From NCBI GenBank assembly GCA_025360395.1, contig JANYCH010000067.1:1-10621 (forward strand): 10,621 nt of DNA. Direction: 5' to 3'. The DNA is from Cytophagales bacterium (GTDB lineage Bacteria; Bacteroidota; Bacteroidia; Cytophagales; UBA9547). Both the position numbers and the translations under genes were made by a program. The first letter of the stretch is position 1; each line of letters starts with the position of its first letter. Shown here one piece after another: positions 1 to 6,637 of this stretch. The notes under the pieces are model-generated. The model searched no databases and was not told where the DNA came from. It saw only the letters and a list, made by a program, of their open reading frames with translations.

Positions 1-207
1 GAACGTTTTCAACCCGAATTTAATATCCCTAAGCCTTCAACACAACACGTAACAGTTTGTTTCCGACATTTTTACAGAATTACTATTCTTACAATTCATA
101 CTATTTATTTGAAGGAGGTACCGGGGCTGACGTAAGGACAATAGAGCCACGTGATAAACTCATTTTCATTTACTGGCTTTCATAATTTAACTGAATTTCA
201 TCTCAAC

Positions 208-3144
208 TCAACCCTTCACTTGTCGCCAGCCCAATCTTGCCATTTTCTCTACTTCTAAACTGGGGAAACCAAAGTCTTCTGTCACTTTTCCTTTTAGCAA
301 ATAGCAGCCTGGTCCGGCAAAGGGGTATTTTGCCACGCTTTGCGGGAAATGGGTACTGTCGAAAAAGCTACCTTCGGCATCAATCCAGGTGCCAAAGTTC
401 ATCATGGTGCCTTTGGAAGTTCGGGTATCCTTTTTTGCTACATAATATCCAACCATCCGCACTGTTTTCCCCAGATGTTCTATCATCTGAGAAGTCTGTA
501 TTTCTCCCCTGAACTTCGTTTCCAAAATGTCAAAAGGGGAAGCAAGGGGAAAGCCAAGCAACTCAATCTGTTCATAAATATCTTCCATTTCATCAACCTC
601 CAGTGCCGGCAAAGGCCGTTCGTCCTGGATAGTTTGAAACAGGTAACTTGATGGGGGAGAGGGTTTTGCCGAAATCAGGAATTGGTTTTTGCCCCAGAGT
701 AGTTCTTGCTTGGTTTTGCCGGTAAACCGCAAGGCCCCTATGCGCACCAGGATGTTGAGTTGCTCCTTCGAAATACCCGTTCGTCGGATAAGGTCTTCCA
801 TGTTCAGATATTCTCCGTTCGTTATTCGTTCATTTACAATTAGTTGTGCGATCTGTTGTTCCAGGTCTTTCAATAGAATAAAGCCGAGATAGATAACCTC
901 GCCAATAATAGTATTCAGGTATTCGCTTTGGTTCACACAAGGAGCTTCGATTTTAGCCCCGCACATGCGTGCTTCATGTACGTACACTTCTGTTTTATAA
1001 AATCCACCAAAATTGTTCAATACCCCCACCATAAATTCCAATGGAAAATACGTTTTCAGATATAGGCTCTGGTAGCTTTCTACGGCAAAGCTGGCAGAAT
1101 GCGCCTTGCAAAACGAGAAGCCGGCAAAGCTTTCTATTTGTCGCCATACTTCCATGGCCAGTTCCTGGGAATAACCATATTCTTTGCAATTGCTGAAGTA
1201 TTTTGCCTTGATACGCTCAGTTTCCTCTTGGTTCCTGTTTTTGCCACTCATGGTACGGCGCAGGATATCGGCCTCTGCCAGGTCCAGCCCACCAAAATGA
1301 TGTGCTATTTTGATCACATCTTCCTGATACACCATGACGCCATAAGTTTCTCCGAGGATTTCTTTGAATTTATCGTGCAGGTAAACGATTTTATCCTGGT
1401 TTTGAAACCGGTAAATGTATTCTCGCATCATCCCGCTTTTGGCAACTCCGGGGCGGATAATGGAACTGGCAGCCACGAGGGTGATAAAAGAATCGCAGCG
1501 AAGTTTGGTAAGCAAACCCCGCATGGCAGGGCTTTCAATGTAAAAGCACCCTATCGTTTTGGCTGCTTTTAATCTGGCTTTGATGTTAGGGTCTTTTTTA
1601 AACGCGTCAACCCGATGGATATCAATGTATTGCTGTTTATTTTTCAGTACCAGGTTTACCGTGTCTTTTATATGCCCCAATCCGCGCTGGCTTAGGATAT
1701 CGAATTTGAAAAACTTGTTTTCTTCTGCCACGTGCATATCGAAATGCACAATGGGAAATCCTTTGGGCATCAGTTTTAGTGCGGTGAAATTACAAAGAGG
1801 CTTTTCAGTGATCAATACACCACCTGCATGGATCCCCAAATGGTTGGGCAGGTCCTGTAACTTTTTTCCCTGAAAAAAAATCTCTGCAGCCAGCGGATGG
1901 TGTTTTTCAGTAAGTGTGGGTTCATTGGCGATCTGGTCTATATCATTTTTAGGCAGACCATATACTTTTCCCAGTTCGCGGATGATGGAAGCAAGATTGA
2001 AAGTGCTGTAAGTAGCGAGAAGTGCTACATGTTCCTTTCCAAACCTTTTGAAAATGTAGTCAGTTACATCATCTCTTTCATTCCAGCAAAAATCAAGGTC
2101 AAAATCGGGTGGGCTGCTACGGTGTTTGTTTATAAATCTTTCAAAGTATAAATCCAGTTCTAAAGGATCTACATCACATATTTTCAGGCAATAGGCTATA
2201 ATAGAATTTGCGCCGCTTCCCCGTCCGATGTGATGATATCCTTTGCTGTGTGCATAGCGTATGATGTCGTCTGCAATCAGGAAATAGCAAATAAAGTCTT
2301 CATCTGAAATAACTTTTAATTCTTTTTGTATCCTTTCTTTAGCTTCCCTGTTTTTTAGGCCATACCTGTATTTCATGCCTTCGTAGGCAAGTTTTTCCAG
2401 CAATTTATAATCGTCTTCCTTATTTCCGGTAAAATACCGCCTGTTTTTATCCGAATTAAGTTCCAGTTTCAGTGAAATATTGCCAATCTGTCTTTCTGTA
2501 TTTTGAAGCAATTGCGGATATAGCGCATACATCTCTCTTATTTGCTGTTCGGTATGAATGTATTCGTCAGGCCGTGCATTGTATGCAGGATCAAGGCGGC
2601 TGAGAAGAACATTCTGATCAATTGCCCTTAAAAGCTGATGAGTATTAAAATCTTCTGGTTCAGCAAAAGAAATAGAACAAAGGGCAAGCAGTTTTTCCTG
2701 TTTTAGTTTCCATGGGGAAGAATAGAGCCGGGTGATTTCTGAAGGCGTAATCCCTACAAACTCATTTTTTCGCAATTCCTCAGGCACGCCCCAAGGGATC
2801 CGGTAAATTACAAACGCGTTTTTAAACTCTGGGGCAACTTCAGGTAAGGGCACATCGTCCAGCGAATGGTTTGTCAGGAAAGTATTCAATTCATACAAAC
2901 CTTCATTGTTCCGGGCTATGGCAATGTACAAAGGTTTATAATCTGCAGTGCGGAACTCAATTCCCAGAAAGGCCTTGATCCCTTCATTTTCACAAGCCCT
3001 TACAAAATCAAAATGGGCAGAGGTGTTATTAATGTCCGTCAAAACCAAAGTGGTCAGGCCACGTTTCTTTGCCTTTTCCACAAGGGCTTTGGGCTGAAGG
3101 GTGCCATATCTGAGGCTAAAACAGGAGTGACAGTTGAGGTACAT
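208..3144 (-). CDS. dnaE2: DnaE2/ImuC-like DNA polymerase III alpha subunit
   Basis: C-family replicative-type DNA polymerase of 978 residues, shorter than replicative DnaE (about 1,160) and close to the error-prone DnaE2/ImuC class. Visible parts in order: N-terminal PHP domain (about 1-70); polymerase core with the GRGSGANS loop (307-314), the catalytic pair in PDFDLDF (Asp349, Asp351) and the third Asp in KFDIL (Asp482); the VYQEDV segment (605-610) and FAGFSFCKAHSASFA (673-687); a helix-hairpin-helix region (about 784-810); and a C-terminal OB fold (about 893-970). I see no room for the tau-binding tail of DnaE1. All three metal-binding Asp residues are present, so polymerisation should work. 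The PHP metal site is degenerate (Asn4-Cys-His6 for HxH, TDINN at 36-40 for TDH), so PHP proofreading is unlikely. It lies downstream of dinB on the same strand, which supports a role in translesion synthesis. The symbol is by resemblance; a plain 'dnaE paralogue' is the cautious reading. Confidence 0.88.
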   Translation of the reverse strand: MYLNCHSCFSLRYGTLQPKALVEKAKKRGLTTLVLTDINNTSAHFDFVRACENEGIKAFLGIEFRTADYKPLYIAIARNNEGLYELNTFLTNHSLDDVPLPEVAPEFKNAFVIYRIPWGVPEELRKNEFVGITPSEITRLYSSPWKLKQEKLLALCSISFAEPEDFNTHQLLRAIDQNVLLSRLDPAYNARPDEYIHTEQQIREMYALYPQLLQNTERQIGNISLKLELNSDKNRRYFTGNKEDDYKLLEKLAYEGMKYRYGLKNREAKERIQKELKVISDEDFICYFLIADDIIRYAHSKGYHHIGRGSGANSIIAYCLKICDVDPLELDLYFERFINKHRSSPPDFDLDFCWNERDDVTDYIFKRFGKEHVALLATYSTFNLASIIRELGKVYGLPKNDIDQIANEPTLTEKHHPLAAEIFFQGKKLQDLPNHLGIHAGGVLITEKPLCNFTALKLMPKGFPIVHFDMHVAEENKFFKFDILSQRGLGHIKDTVNLVLKNKQQYIDIHRVDAFKKDPNIKARLKAAKTIGCFYIESPAMRGLLTKLRCDSFITLVAASSIIRPGVAKSGMMREYIYRFQNQDKIVYLHDKFKEILGETYGVMVYQEDVIKIAHHFGGLDLAEADILRRTMSGKNRNQEETERIKAKYFSNCKEYGYSQELAMEVWRQIESFAGFSFCKAHSASFAVESYQSLYLKTYFPLEFMVGVLNNFGGFYKTEVYVHEARMCGAKIEAPCVNQSEYLNTIIGEVIYLGFILLKDLEQQIAQLIVNERITNGEYLNMEDLIRRTGISKEQLNILVRIGALRFTGKTKQELLWGKNQFLISAKPSPPSSYLFQTIQDERPLPALEVDEMEDIYEQIELLGFPLASPFDILETKFRGEIQTSQMIEHLGKTVRMVGYYVAKKDTRTSKGTMMNFGTWIDAEGSFFDSTHFPQSVAKYPFAGPGCYLLKGKVTEDFGFPSLEVEKMARLGWRQVKG

Positions 3145-3152
3145 TTTTTCTA

Positions 3153-3173
3153 GTTGACGGTTGACAGTTGACA
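3153..3173. repeat. GTTGACR 7-bp tandem repeat, three copies
   Basis: Three head-to-tail 7-bp units (GTTGACG, GTTGACA, GTTGACA) lie 9 bp before the dnaE start codon. An inverted copy, TGTCAAC, sits at 3221-3227. The copy at 3167-3173 could pair with it, extended by GTG/CAC across a 2-nt bulge, to form a hairpin in the leader. The function is unknown. It may be a repressor-binding array, a leader structure or a small intergenic repeat of the genome. Confidence 0.6.
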
Positions 3174-3196
3174 GTGGCGCTTGGTATCGTTAGTAC

Positions 3197-3226
3197 ATAT
3201 AACTTCACTATCGTACACTTTGTCAA
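3197..3226 (-). promoter_or_regulatory. Possible dnaE promoter (TTGACA-N18-TTATAT)
   Basis: Read on the minus strand, TTGACA (3226-3221) is followed after 18 bp by TTATAT (3202-3197), about 50 bp before the dnaE start. The -35-like box is part of GGTTGACA, an 8-mer that also occurs before dinB at almost the same distance from the start codon. Bacteroidetes housekeeping promoters normally use TAnnTTTG, which I do not find here, so this is tentative. dnaE may instead be read through from dinB. Confidence 0.25.
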
Positions 3227-3275
3227 CCCAGATCAGAACATTTTTTAATAGTAAACATCATCCTATCAGAAGACT

Positions 3276-4487
3276 TCAATAGGTTGATTTGATCGTTCTT
3301 TTTAATCCATAATTTATCAGTGAAAGCTTTGGTGTTAGAATGTCTTTTGCTCCTATTGCCCTCTGGATCAGTTCAGTACCGTGTCGGTTTTTGATCCAAT
3401 CCATTGCTTGACAAAGGCTCACCATTTCCTGGGTGTCTTCAAAAAGGTTTATTTGTGGACTTCCGTTTACCAAATGACTGAATCGTACACCTATCATCCT
3501 GATAAGCATTCTTTTGTCATATAGTTTGTTGAAAAGGTCTTTCACTGTCTGGATTAGCAACGGATCGCTGGCAGTATAGGGCAAATGCTTTTGCATGGTC
3601 AGTGTATTAAAATCTGAATACCTGATCTTGACCGTTACACAAGCGGTTAGCTTTTGAAGTTCACGCAGTTCAAATGCCAGGGCTTCAGTAAGCGATACGA
3701 GTTTCGATTTCAGGAACACTATGTCGGTCGTATCTTCATGAAAGGTTCTTTCTGTTGAAAGTGATTTTTGTTCGTGATAAGGCTCAACAGGCGAATTATC
3801 AATAGCGTTCGCTTTGTTCCAGAGCACCAATCCGTTTTTGCCAAACTCCGCTTCCAGGTATTTTGGCGGAATTTCCCTAAGCGTTCTGATCGTTTTTACG
3901 CCCATGCTAAAAAGCTGGCTGGAAGTTTTTTCCCCCACCATCGGGATTTTTTTTACTGATAAAGGGGCAATAAAAGGTTTTTCTTCTCCGGCAGGGATTT
4001 CCCTTTGTCCGTTTGGTTTAGCCTCACTGGTACCCATTTTGCTAACAAGCTTGTTTACTGCCACAGCCATAGAAATGGGCAAGCCCGTCTCTTTGGTGAT
4101 CTTTTGCCTAAGTTCGGTAGCCCATTTGTAGCACCCGAAAAACCTGTCCATGCCGGTAAGGTCCACATAAAACTCGTCTACACTTGCCTTTTCATAAGTA
4201 GGGGATTGGTCATTAATAATTTCTGTGACTTTGTTTGAATACTTGCTGTAACTTTCCATGTCACCGCTTATAAAGATGGCTTCCGGACAAAGTCTTTTGG
4301 CAAGCCTTGAAGGCATAGCCGAATGAACTCCAAACTTTCGTGTTTCGTAACTGCACGATGCCACCACACCGCGTCCGCTGGTCCCGCCAATGATAAGCGG
4401 TTTGCCAATTAAGGCAGGATTCTTCAATCGTTCTACTGAAACGAAGAAGGAATCAAGATCCATGTGAAGAATTGTTCGTTGTGTCAT
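3276..4487 (-). CDS. dinB: DNA polymerase IV (Y-family, DinB)
   Basis: Y-family translesion polymerase of 403 residues, slightly longer than the usual 350-400. The catalytic acidic residues are intact: Asp10 in HMDLDSFF (8-15), and Asp104 and Glu105 in SVDEFYVD (102-109). Phe15 occupies the steric-gate position that excludes ribonucleotides. The palm/fingers are followed by a thumb with a helix-hairpin-helix region (about 175-215) and a little-finger domain (about 240-342). QINLF at 345-349 fits the QxxLF beta-clamp-binding motif, and a tail of about 54 residues follows it. Intact acidic residues separate it from ImuB, the inactive Y-family partner of DnaE2 in many bacteria. It is followed by the dnaE2-like gene on the same strand, about 130 bp away. 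A likely promoter and half-site repeats lie in its leader, suggesting damage-inducible control. No lexA, imuA or umuD-like gene is next to it here. Confidence 0.95.
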   Translation of the reverse strand: MTQRTILHMDLDSFFVSVERLKNPALIGKPLIIGGTSGRGVVASCSYETRKFGVHSAMPSRLAKRLCPEAIFISGDMESYSKYSNKVTEIINDQSPTYEKASVDEFYVDLTGMDRFFGCYKWATELRQKITKETGLPISMAVAVNKLVSKMGTSEAKPNGQREIPAGEEKPFIAPLSVKKIPMVGEKTSSQLFSMGVKTIRTLREIPPKYLEAEFGKNGLVLWNKANAIDNSPVEPYHEQKSLSTERTFHEDTTDIVFLKSKLVSLTEALAFELRELQKLTACVTVKIRYSDFNTLTMQKHLPYTASDPLLIQTVKDLFNKLYDKRMLIRMIGVRFSHLVNGSPQINLFEDTQEMVSLCQAMDWIKNRHGTELIQRAIGAKDILTPKLSLINYGLKRTIKSTY

Positions 4488-4495
4488 GGTTGGCT

Positions 4496-4540
4496 ATTGT
4501 CTTAAACTACGACAATTATTGATTGTAATTTCAGACAAAT
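4496..4540. promoter_or_regulatory. Candidate operator: repeated ATTGTC/GACAAT half-sites before dinB
   Basis: On the + strand, ATTGTC (4496-4501) and GACAAT (4511-4516) form an exact 6-bp inverted repeat with a 9-bp spacer. ACAAT (4512-4516) then pairs with ATTGT (4522-4526), and a related GACAAAT follows at 4534-4540. The array lies between the dinB start codon and the putative promoter, where a bound dimeric repressor would block transcription. I do not recognise it as a known LexA box, and the regulator is not in the window. Confidence 0.4.
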
Positions 4541-4566
4541 TACGCTGAAAGAAATGTCAATGTCAA
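4537..4566 (-). promoter_or_regulatory. Possible dinB promoter
   Basis: On the minus strand, TTGACA (4566-4561) is repeated at once as TTGACA (4560-4555). TAATTTG (4542-4536) follows 18 bp after the first copy. This reads as a sigma70-like TTGACA-N18-TAATTT, or as a Bacteroidetes TTG-N21-TAnnTTTG element one base short. The start point would fall near 4530, about 40 bp before the start codon and against the half-site array. Confidence 0.35.
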
Positions 4567-4701
4567 CCGGATCCTGAAAAATATCGAAGGAAACCTGATT
4601 ATTTTATATTAAAAAATTAATATATTTTCATGTGAATGCCGGATTTATTTTGATAGCGCAAATGAAGTTTATAGCTTCAAAGGATTCCGTTGGACATTCA
4701 T

Positions 4702-4734
4702 AAAAACAAAAAAAAGCGACTGTGAAGCCGCTTT
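4702..4734 (-). terminator. Intrinsic terminator of the TPR gene
   Basis: On the minus strand a 9-bp stem (AAAGCGGCT / AGTCGCTTT, with one G.U pair) closes a TCAC tetraloop. It runs into eight T residues, then G and five more T. It begins 28 bp after the stop codon of the secreted TPR gene. On the plus strand the stem has an A-C mismatch and no T run, so it should act only for minus-strand transcripts. It separates the TPR gene from dinB. Confidence 0.85.
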
Positions 4735-4761
4735 CAGGTAGTTAAGGATTAGTGTTTGATA

Positions 4762-5301
4762 TTATCTACTACTTGTCAAAACTTGTTTTGGCAGATTTGC
4801 TTCACATTCTGCCAAAAGTCCATATACATCTGTTAAAGTCTTCTCTACATGTATTTTGTGAGACTCGCTCACAACTTTTTCTTCTTCAAATTTGGTCCCT
4901 CTCCTGTTTAATTCTCTAGCGTATATATTCAGGAATTTTTTCGCTTCCTCATATCTTCCGGCAAACAAGTAAGCACGGCCTAAGTAATAGTTCACTACAA
5001 ATGAAGTACGTTTAGATCTTTGAGCATGTTCCAGGTAAGGGATCGCACCTAATTTGTTTTCAGTGCTCAGCAAGCAGATGCCGATCCAATAATCATAAAC
5101 ATGAGATTTGTAAGAAACCAAAGTATCTAAAGGAAGTAGGCAATTCAAAGCTGTGTGGTAGTCTTTGGCTAAATATGCCTTGTGAGACTTGTTTTCAAGT
5201 TTCGTGATATAAGCTGCGTCCTGCTGTGCATTTGCCTGAGTGCCTAAAATCAAGGCTGAAGAGCAAATGAGAAAGTATGTTCTGATTGAGTTGGATTTCA
5301 T
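4762..5301 (-). CDS. Secreted tetratricopeptide-repeat protein
   Basis: A 179-residue protein with a clear signal peptide: basic start, hydrophobic core at about 8-20, and probable cleavage after Ala25 in QANA/QQ. The mature part is helical with TPR-like repeats at about 32-60, 67-95 and 101-130. The last is the clearest (YYLGRAYLFAGRYEEAKKFL). It should be periplasmic or lipid-surface associated and act in protein binding; no catalytic motif is visible. The repeats resemble the N-terminal TPR segment of the Bacteroidetes TPR/PD40/OmpA proteins of the outer membrane. Here the protein stops where the PD40 part would begin (LLAECEANLPKQVL, 162-175), so it may be a stand-alone relative. The gene is monocistronic: its own promoter at 5342-5373 and a terminator at 4702-4734. 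Its specific function is unknown. Confidence 0.85.
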   Translation of the reverse strand: MKSNSIRTYFLICSSALILGTQANAQQDAAYITKLENKSHKAYLAKDYHTALNCLLPLDTLVSYKSHVYDYWIGICLLSTENKLGAIPYLEHAQRSKRTSFVVNYYLGRAYLFAGRYEEAKKFLNIYARELNRRGTKFEEEKVVSESHKIHVEKTLTDVYGLLAECEANLPKQVLTSSR

Positions 5302-5341
5302 AATTTTTTAATTTTGGTGAACTTGAAATAATTCAATACTA

Positions 5342-5373
5342 CAAAAGTAAACGAAAGTGTTTAATTCAAAAAA
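5342..5373 (-). promoter_or_regulatory. Bacteroidetes-type promoter of the TPR gene
   Basis: On the minus strand TACTTTTG (5349-5342) matches the -7 consensus TAnnTTTG exactly. A TTTG -33 element (5370-5367, inside a longer T run) lies 17 bp upstream, within the spacing known for this phylum. The leader to the start codon at 5301 would be about 35 nt, with no Shine-Dalgarno sequence. Confidence 0.65.
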
Positions 5374-5426
5374 TTTTTAGTAAAAATAATTGGACTATTT
5401 TTAAAATATGATCTAAAATGTTCTTA

Positions 5427-5455
5427 ATTGAATAATTATATATAATTATTCCAAT
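5427..5455. repeat. 22-bp perfect AT-rich palindrome (29 bp with a bulge)
   Basis: Positions 5430-5451 form a perfect palindrome with half-site GAATAATTATA. Outside it, ATTG (5427-5430) pairs with CAAT (5452-5455) if one C is bulged, giving about 14 bp of stem. It has no GC-rich core and no T tail, so it is a poor intrinsic terminator. It may be a protein-binding or cruciform site, or chance in AT-rich DNA. Confidence 0.5.
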
Positions 5456-5608
5456 GATATATATGCTTATAGGGATAGGCCTGGTTTTTAAATTATAATA
5501 TATAAAATGTTTAATATTTACAAAGTACAATATTTTTTCTAAATTATCCTATTTGTAATTGGAGTATTCCATTTCCCGTTTTTCCTAAATCGACCTATGG
5601 TTTCCTGT

Positions 5609-5836
5609 TTAGCTAAGTTTTTTCCAGTAATTCTCCCTGACATTAACATTGATATAAGTTGCAAGCCCTATACCGGCCAGGGCCAGGGTTTTCATTTTTT
5701 CTACATGAAGCTTCCCCGGCTTTTCATGATTGTACAGGTATTCTTTTCCATCTACAAATCTCACCTCTATAAAATCATCCCCAATTTCATAGGCAACTAC
5801 TCCAGATTGTTCATTCTTATTGCCATACTTCTTCAT
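5609..5836 (-). CDS. Small KTSC-domain-like protein
   Basis: A 75-residue protein from the chosen start. The pattern SGVVAYEIGDDFIEVRFVDG (11-30), then a K/EYLYN strand (31-36), a helix (about 40-53) and YINVNVRENY (61-70) fits the KTSC fold. That is a short alpha/beta domain found alone or at the end of other proteins, whose function is not established. There is no signal peptide, so it is probably cytoplasmic. An in-frame extension to 5893 would add 19 residues, but the ATG at 5836 begins MKKYGNK, which looks right for the family, and the extension shows no similarity I know. It is divergent from the beta-barrel gene, with 87 bp between start codons. I see no strong promoter; the region just upstream has only a weak TAATTTAA. 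Confidence 0.75.
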   Translation of the reverse strand: MKKYGNKNEQSGVVAYEIGDDFIEVRFVDGKEYLYNHEKPGKLHVEKMKTLALAGIGLATYINVNVRENYWKKLS

Positions 5837-5923
5837 AAACATTAAATTATAGCATGGTTTTTTGCTGTATCCGGTAATAGGTTTATCATGCACTTTATTT
5901 TGCCCTCAATTGTTAGCACCCTA

Positions 5924-6637
5924 ATGAAAAAGCTTATTTCTATCATCGCCTTGTCAGTGCTCTTAGTAAAGACAGGTTCAGCCCAAACCAAAAAAGTTTA
6001 TACCACCACATCGGGAGAATGGATATTTTCTTATCCTGTAATAGATAATAATGGCTCAGATAAAGGTGCCAGGATAAGGTATTCCCCAGTTTTTAATTTT
6101 CAGTGGTACATCAATGCCGATATACAAAAGCATTTCGGACTTTTTACCGGCCTGGCAATAAGGAATGTTGGTTTTGTATATGATGTCCCCAATACTTCAG
6201 AAAAAAAGAAGTACAGGTCTTATAATCTTGGTATACCGATCGGGTTCAAAATTGGCAATCTGCAAAAATTCTGTTTCCTGGCTGGGTACGAGTTAGAAAT
6301 TCCTTTTAATTATAAAGAAAAGACCTTTGTAGATGAGAGAAAAGTAGACAAATTTAATGTATGGTTCAGCAAAAGAACTCCCGATGTTATGCATTCTGTT
6401 ATGTTGGGAATTCAGCTTCCCCGTGGCACAACTATTAAATTCAAATATTACCTGACAAATTTTTTTAACAAGGATTTTGAATCACTTGATCCTTTTGGAA
6501 ATTTATACAAGCCTTTTGAAAGTTTTGAGGCACATGTTTTTTACGTTTCGCTCAACTTTATCATGTTAAAAAACCGGAAATTCATACATGCTCCCAAAAA
6601 TACAAGTCCGGTTTTAGAAGCAATAAATTACCCCTGA
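5924..6637 (+). CDS. Outer-membrane beta-barrel protein, hypothetical
   Basis: A 237-residue protein beginning with a good signal peptide (MKKLISIIALSVLLVKTGSAQ, cleavage likely after Ala20). The mature part alternates polar and aromatic/aliphatic residues in short strands, for example FNFQWYINAD (58-67), FGLFTGLAIRNVGFVYDV (71-88), YNLGIPIGFKIG (100-111), KFCFLAGYELEIPF (115-128), TIKFKYYLTNFF (170-181) and HVFYVSLNFIML (204-215). This suits an 8- to 10-stranded barrel of the PorT/OMP_b-brl type common in Bacteroidetes. No ligand or enzyme site is visible, so the function is unknown. The ATG at 5924 is preferred over one at 5888, which would put 12 residues before the signal peptide. A TATTTTG about 20 bp upstream may be part of its promoter. 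Confidence 0.8.
   Translation: MKKLISIIALSVLLVKTGSAQTKKVYTTTSGEWIFSYPVIDNNGSDKGARIRYSPVFNFQWYINADIQKHFGLFTGLAIRNVGFVYDVPNTSEKKKYRSYNLGIPIGFKIGNLQKFCFLAGYELEIPFNYKEKTFVDERKVDKFNVWFSKRTPDVMHSVMLGIQLPRGTTIKFKYYLTNFFNKDFESLDPFGNLYKPFESFEAHVFYVSLNFIMLKNRKFIHAPKNTSPVLEAINYP

Larger units (their letters stand above)
5302..5608. other. AT-rich intergenic stretch between TPR gene and KTSC-like gene
   Basis: Besides the TPR promoter, this stretch holds a long AT-rich inverted repeat (5427-5455). I find no credible gene, no T-tailed GC stem and no RNA gene. Transcripts of the KTSC-like gene would run into it from the right; only a weak TGGA/TCCA hairpin near 5558-5572 could end them. Confidence 0.5.

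Noticed and set aside
112..119. Perfect AAGGAGGT Shine-Dalgarno-like sequence on the plus strand
   Set aside because: No ATG, GTG or TTG follows at a working distance with an open frame, and genes of this phylum do not use Shine-Dalgarno sites.
1..207. Left-edge stretch downstream of dnaE
   Set aside because: I looked for a terminator, RNA gene or gene end. Only a GGTACC palindrome near 117-122 and AT-rich sequence are visible, with no supportable feature.
237..2151. Several plus-strand reading frames of 67-157 codons opposite dnaE
   Set aside because: They lie wholly inside the clear dnaE gene on the other strand, have no domain resemblance and are antisense shadows.
3768..4238. Plus-strand reading frames opposite dinB
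   Set aside because: They are complementary to conserved dinB coding sequence and have no recognisable protein features.
5837..5893. 19-residue N-terminal extension of the KTSC-like protein
   Set aside because: The extension has no similarity to the domain and would reach within 31 bp of the divergent beta-barrel start, leaving little promoter space.
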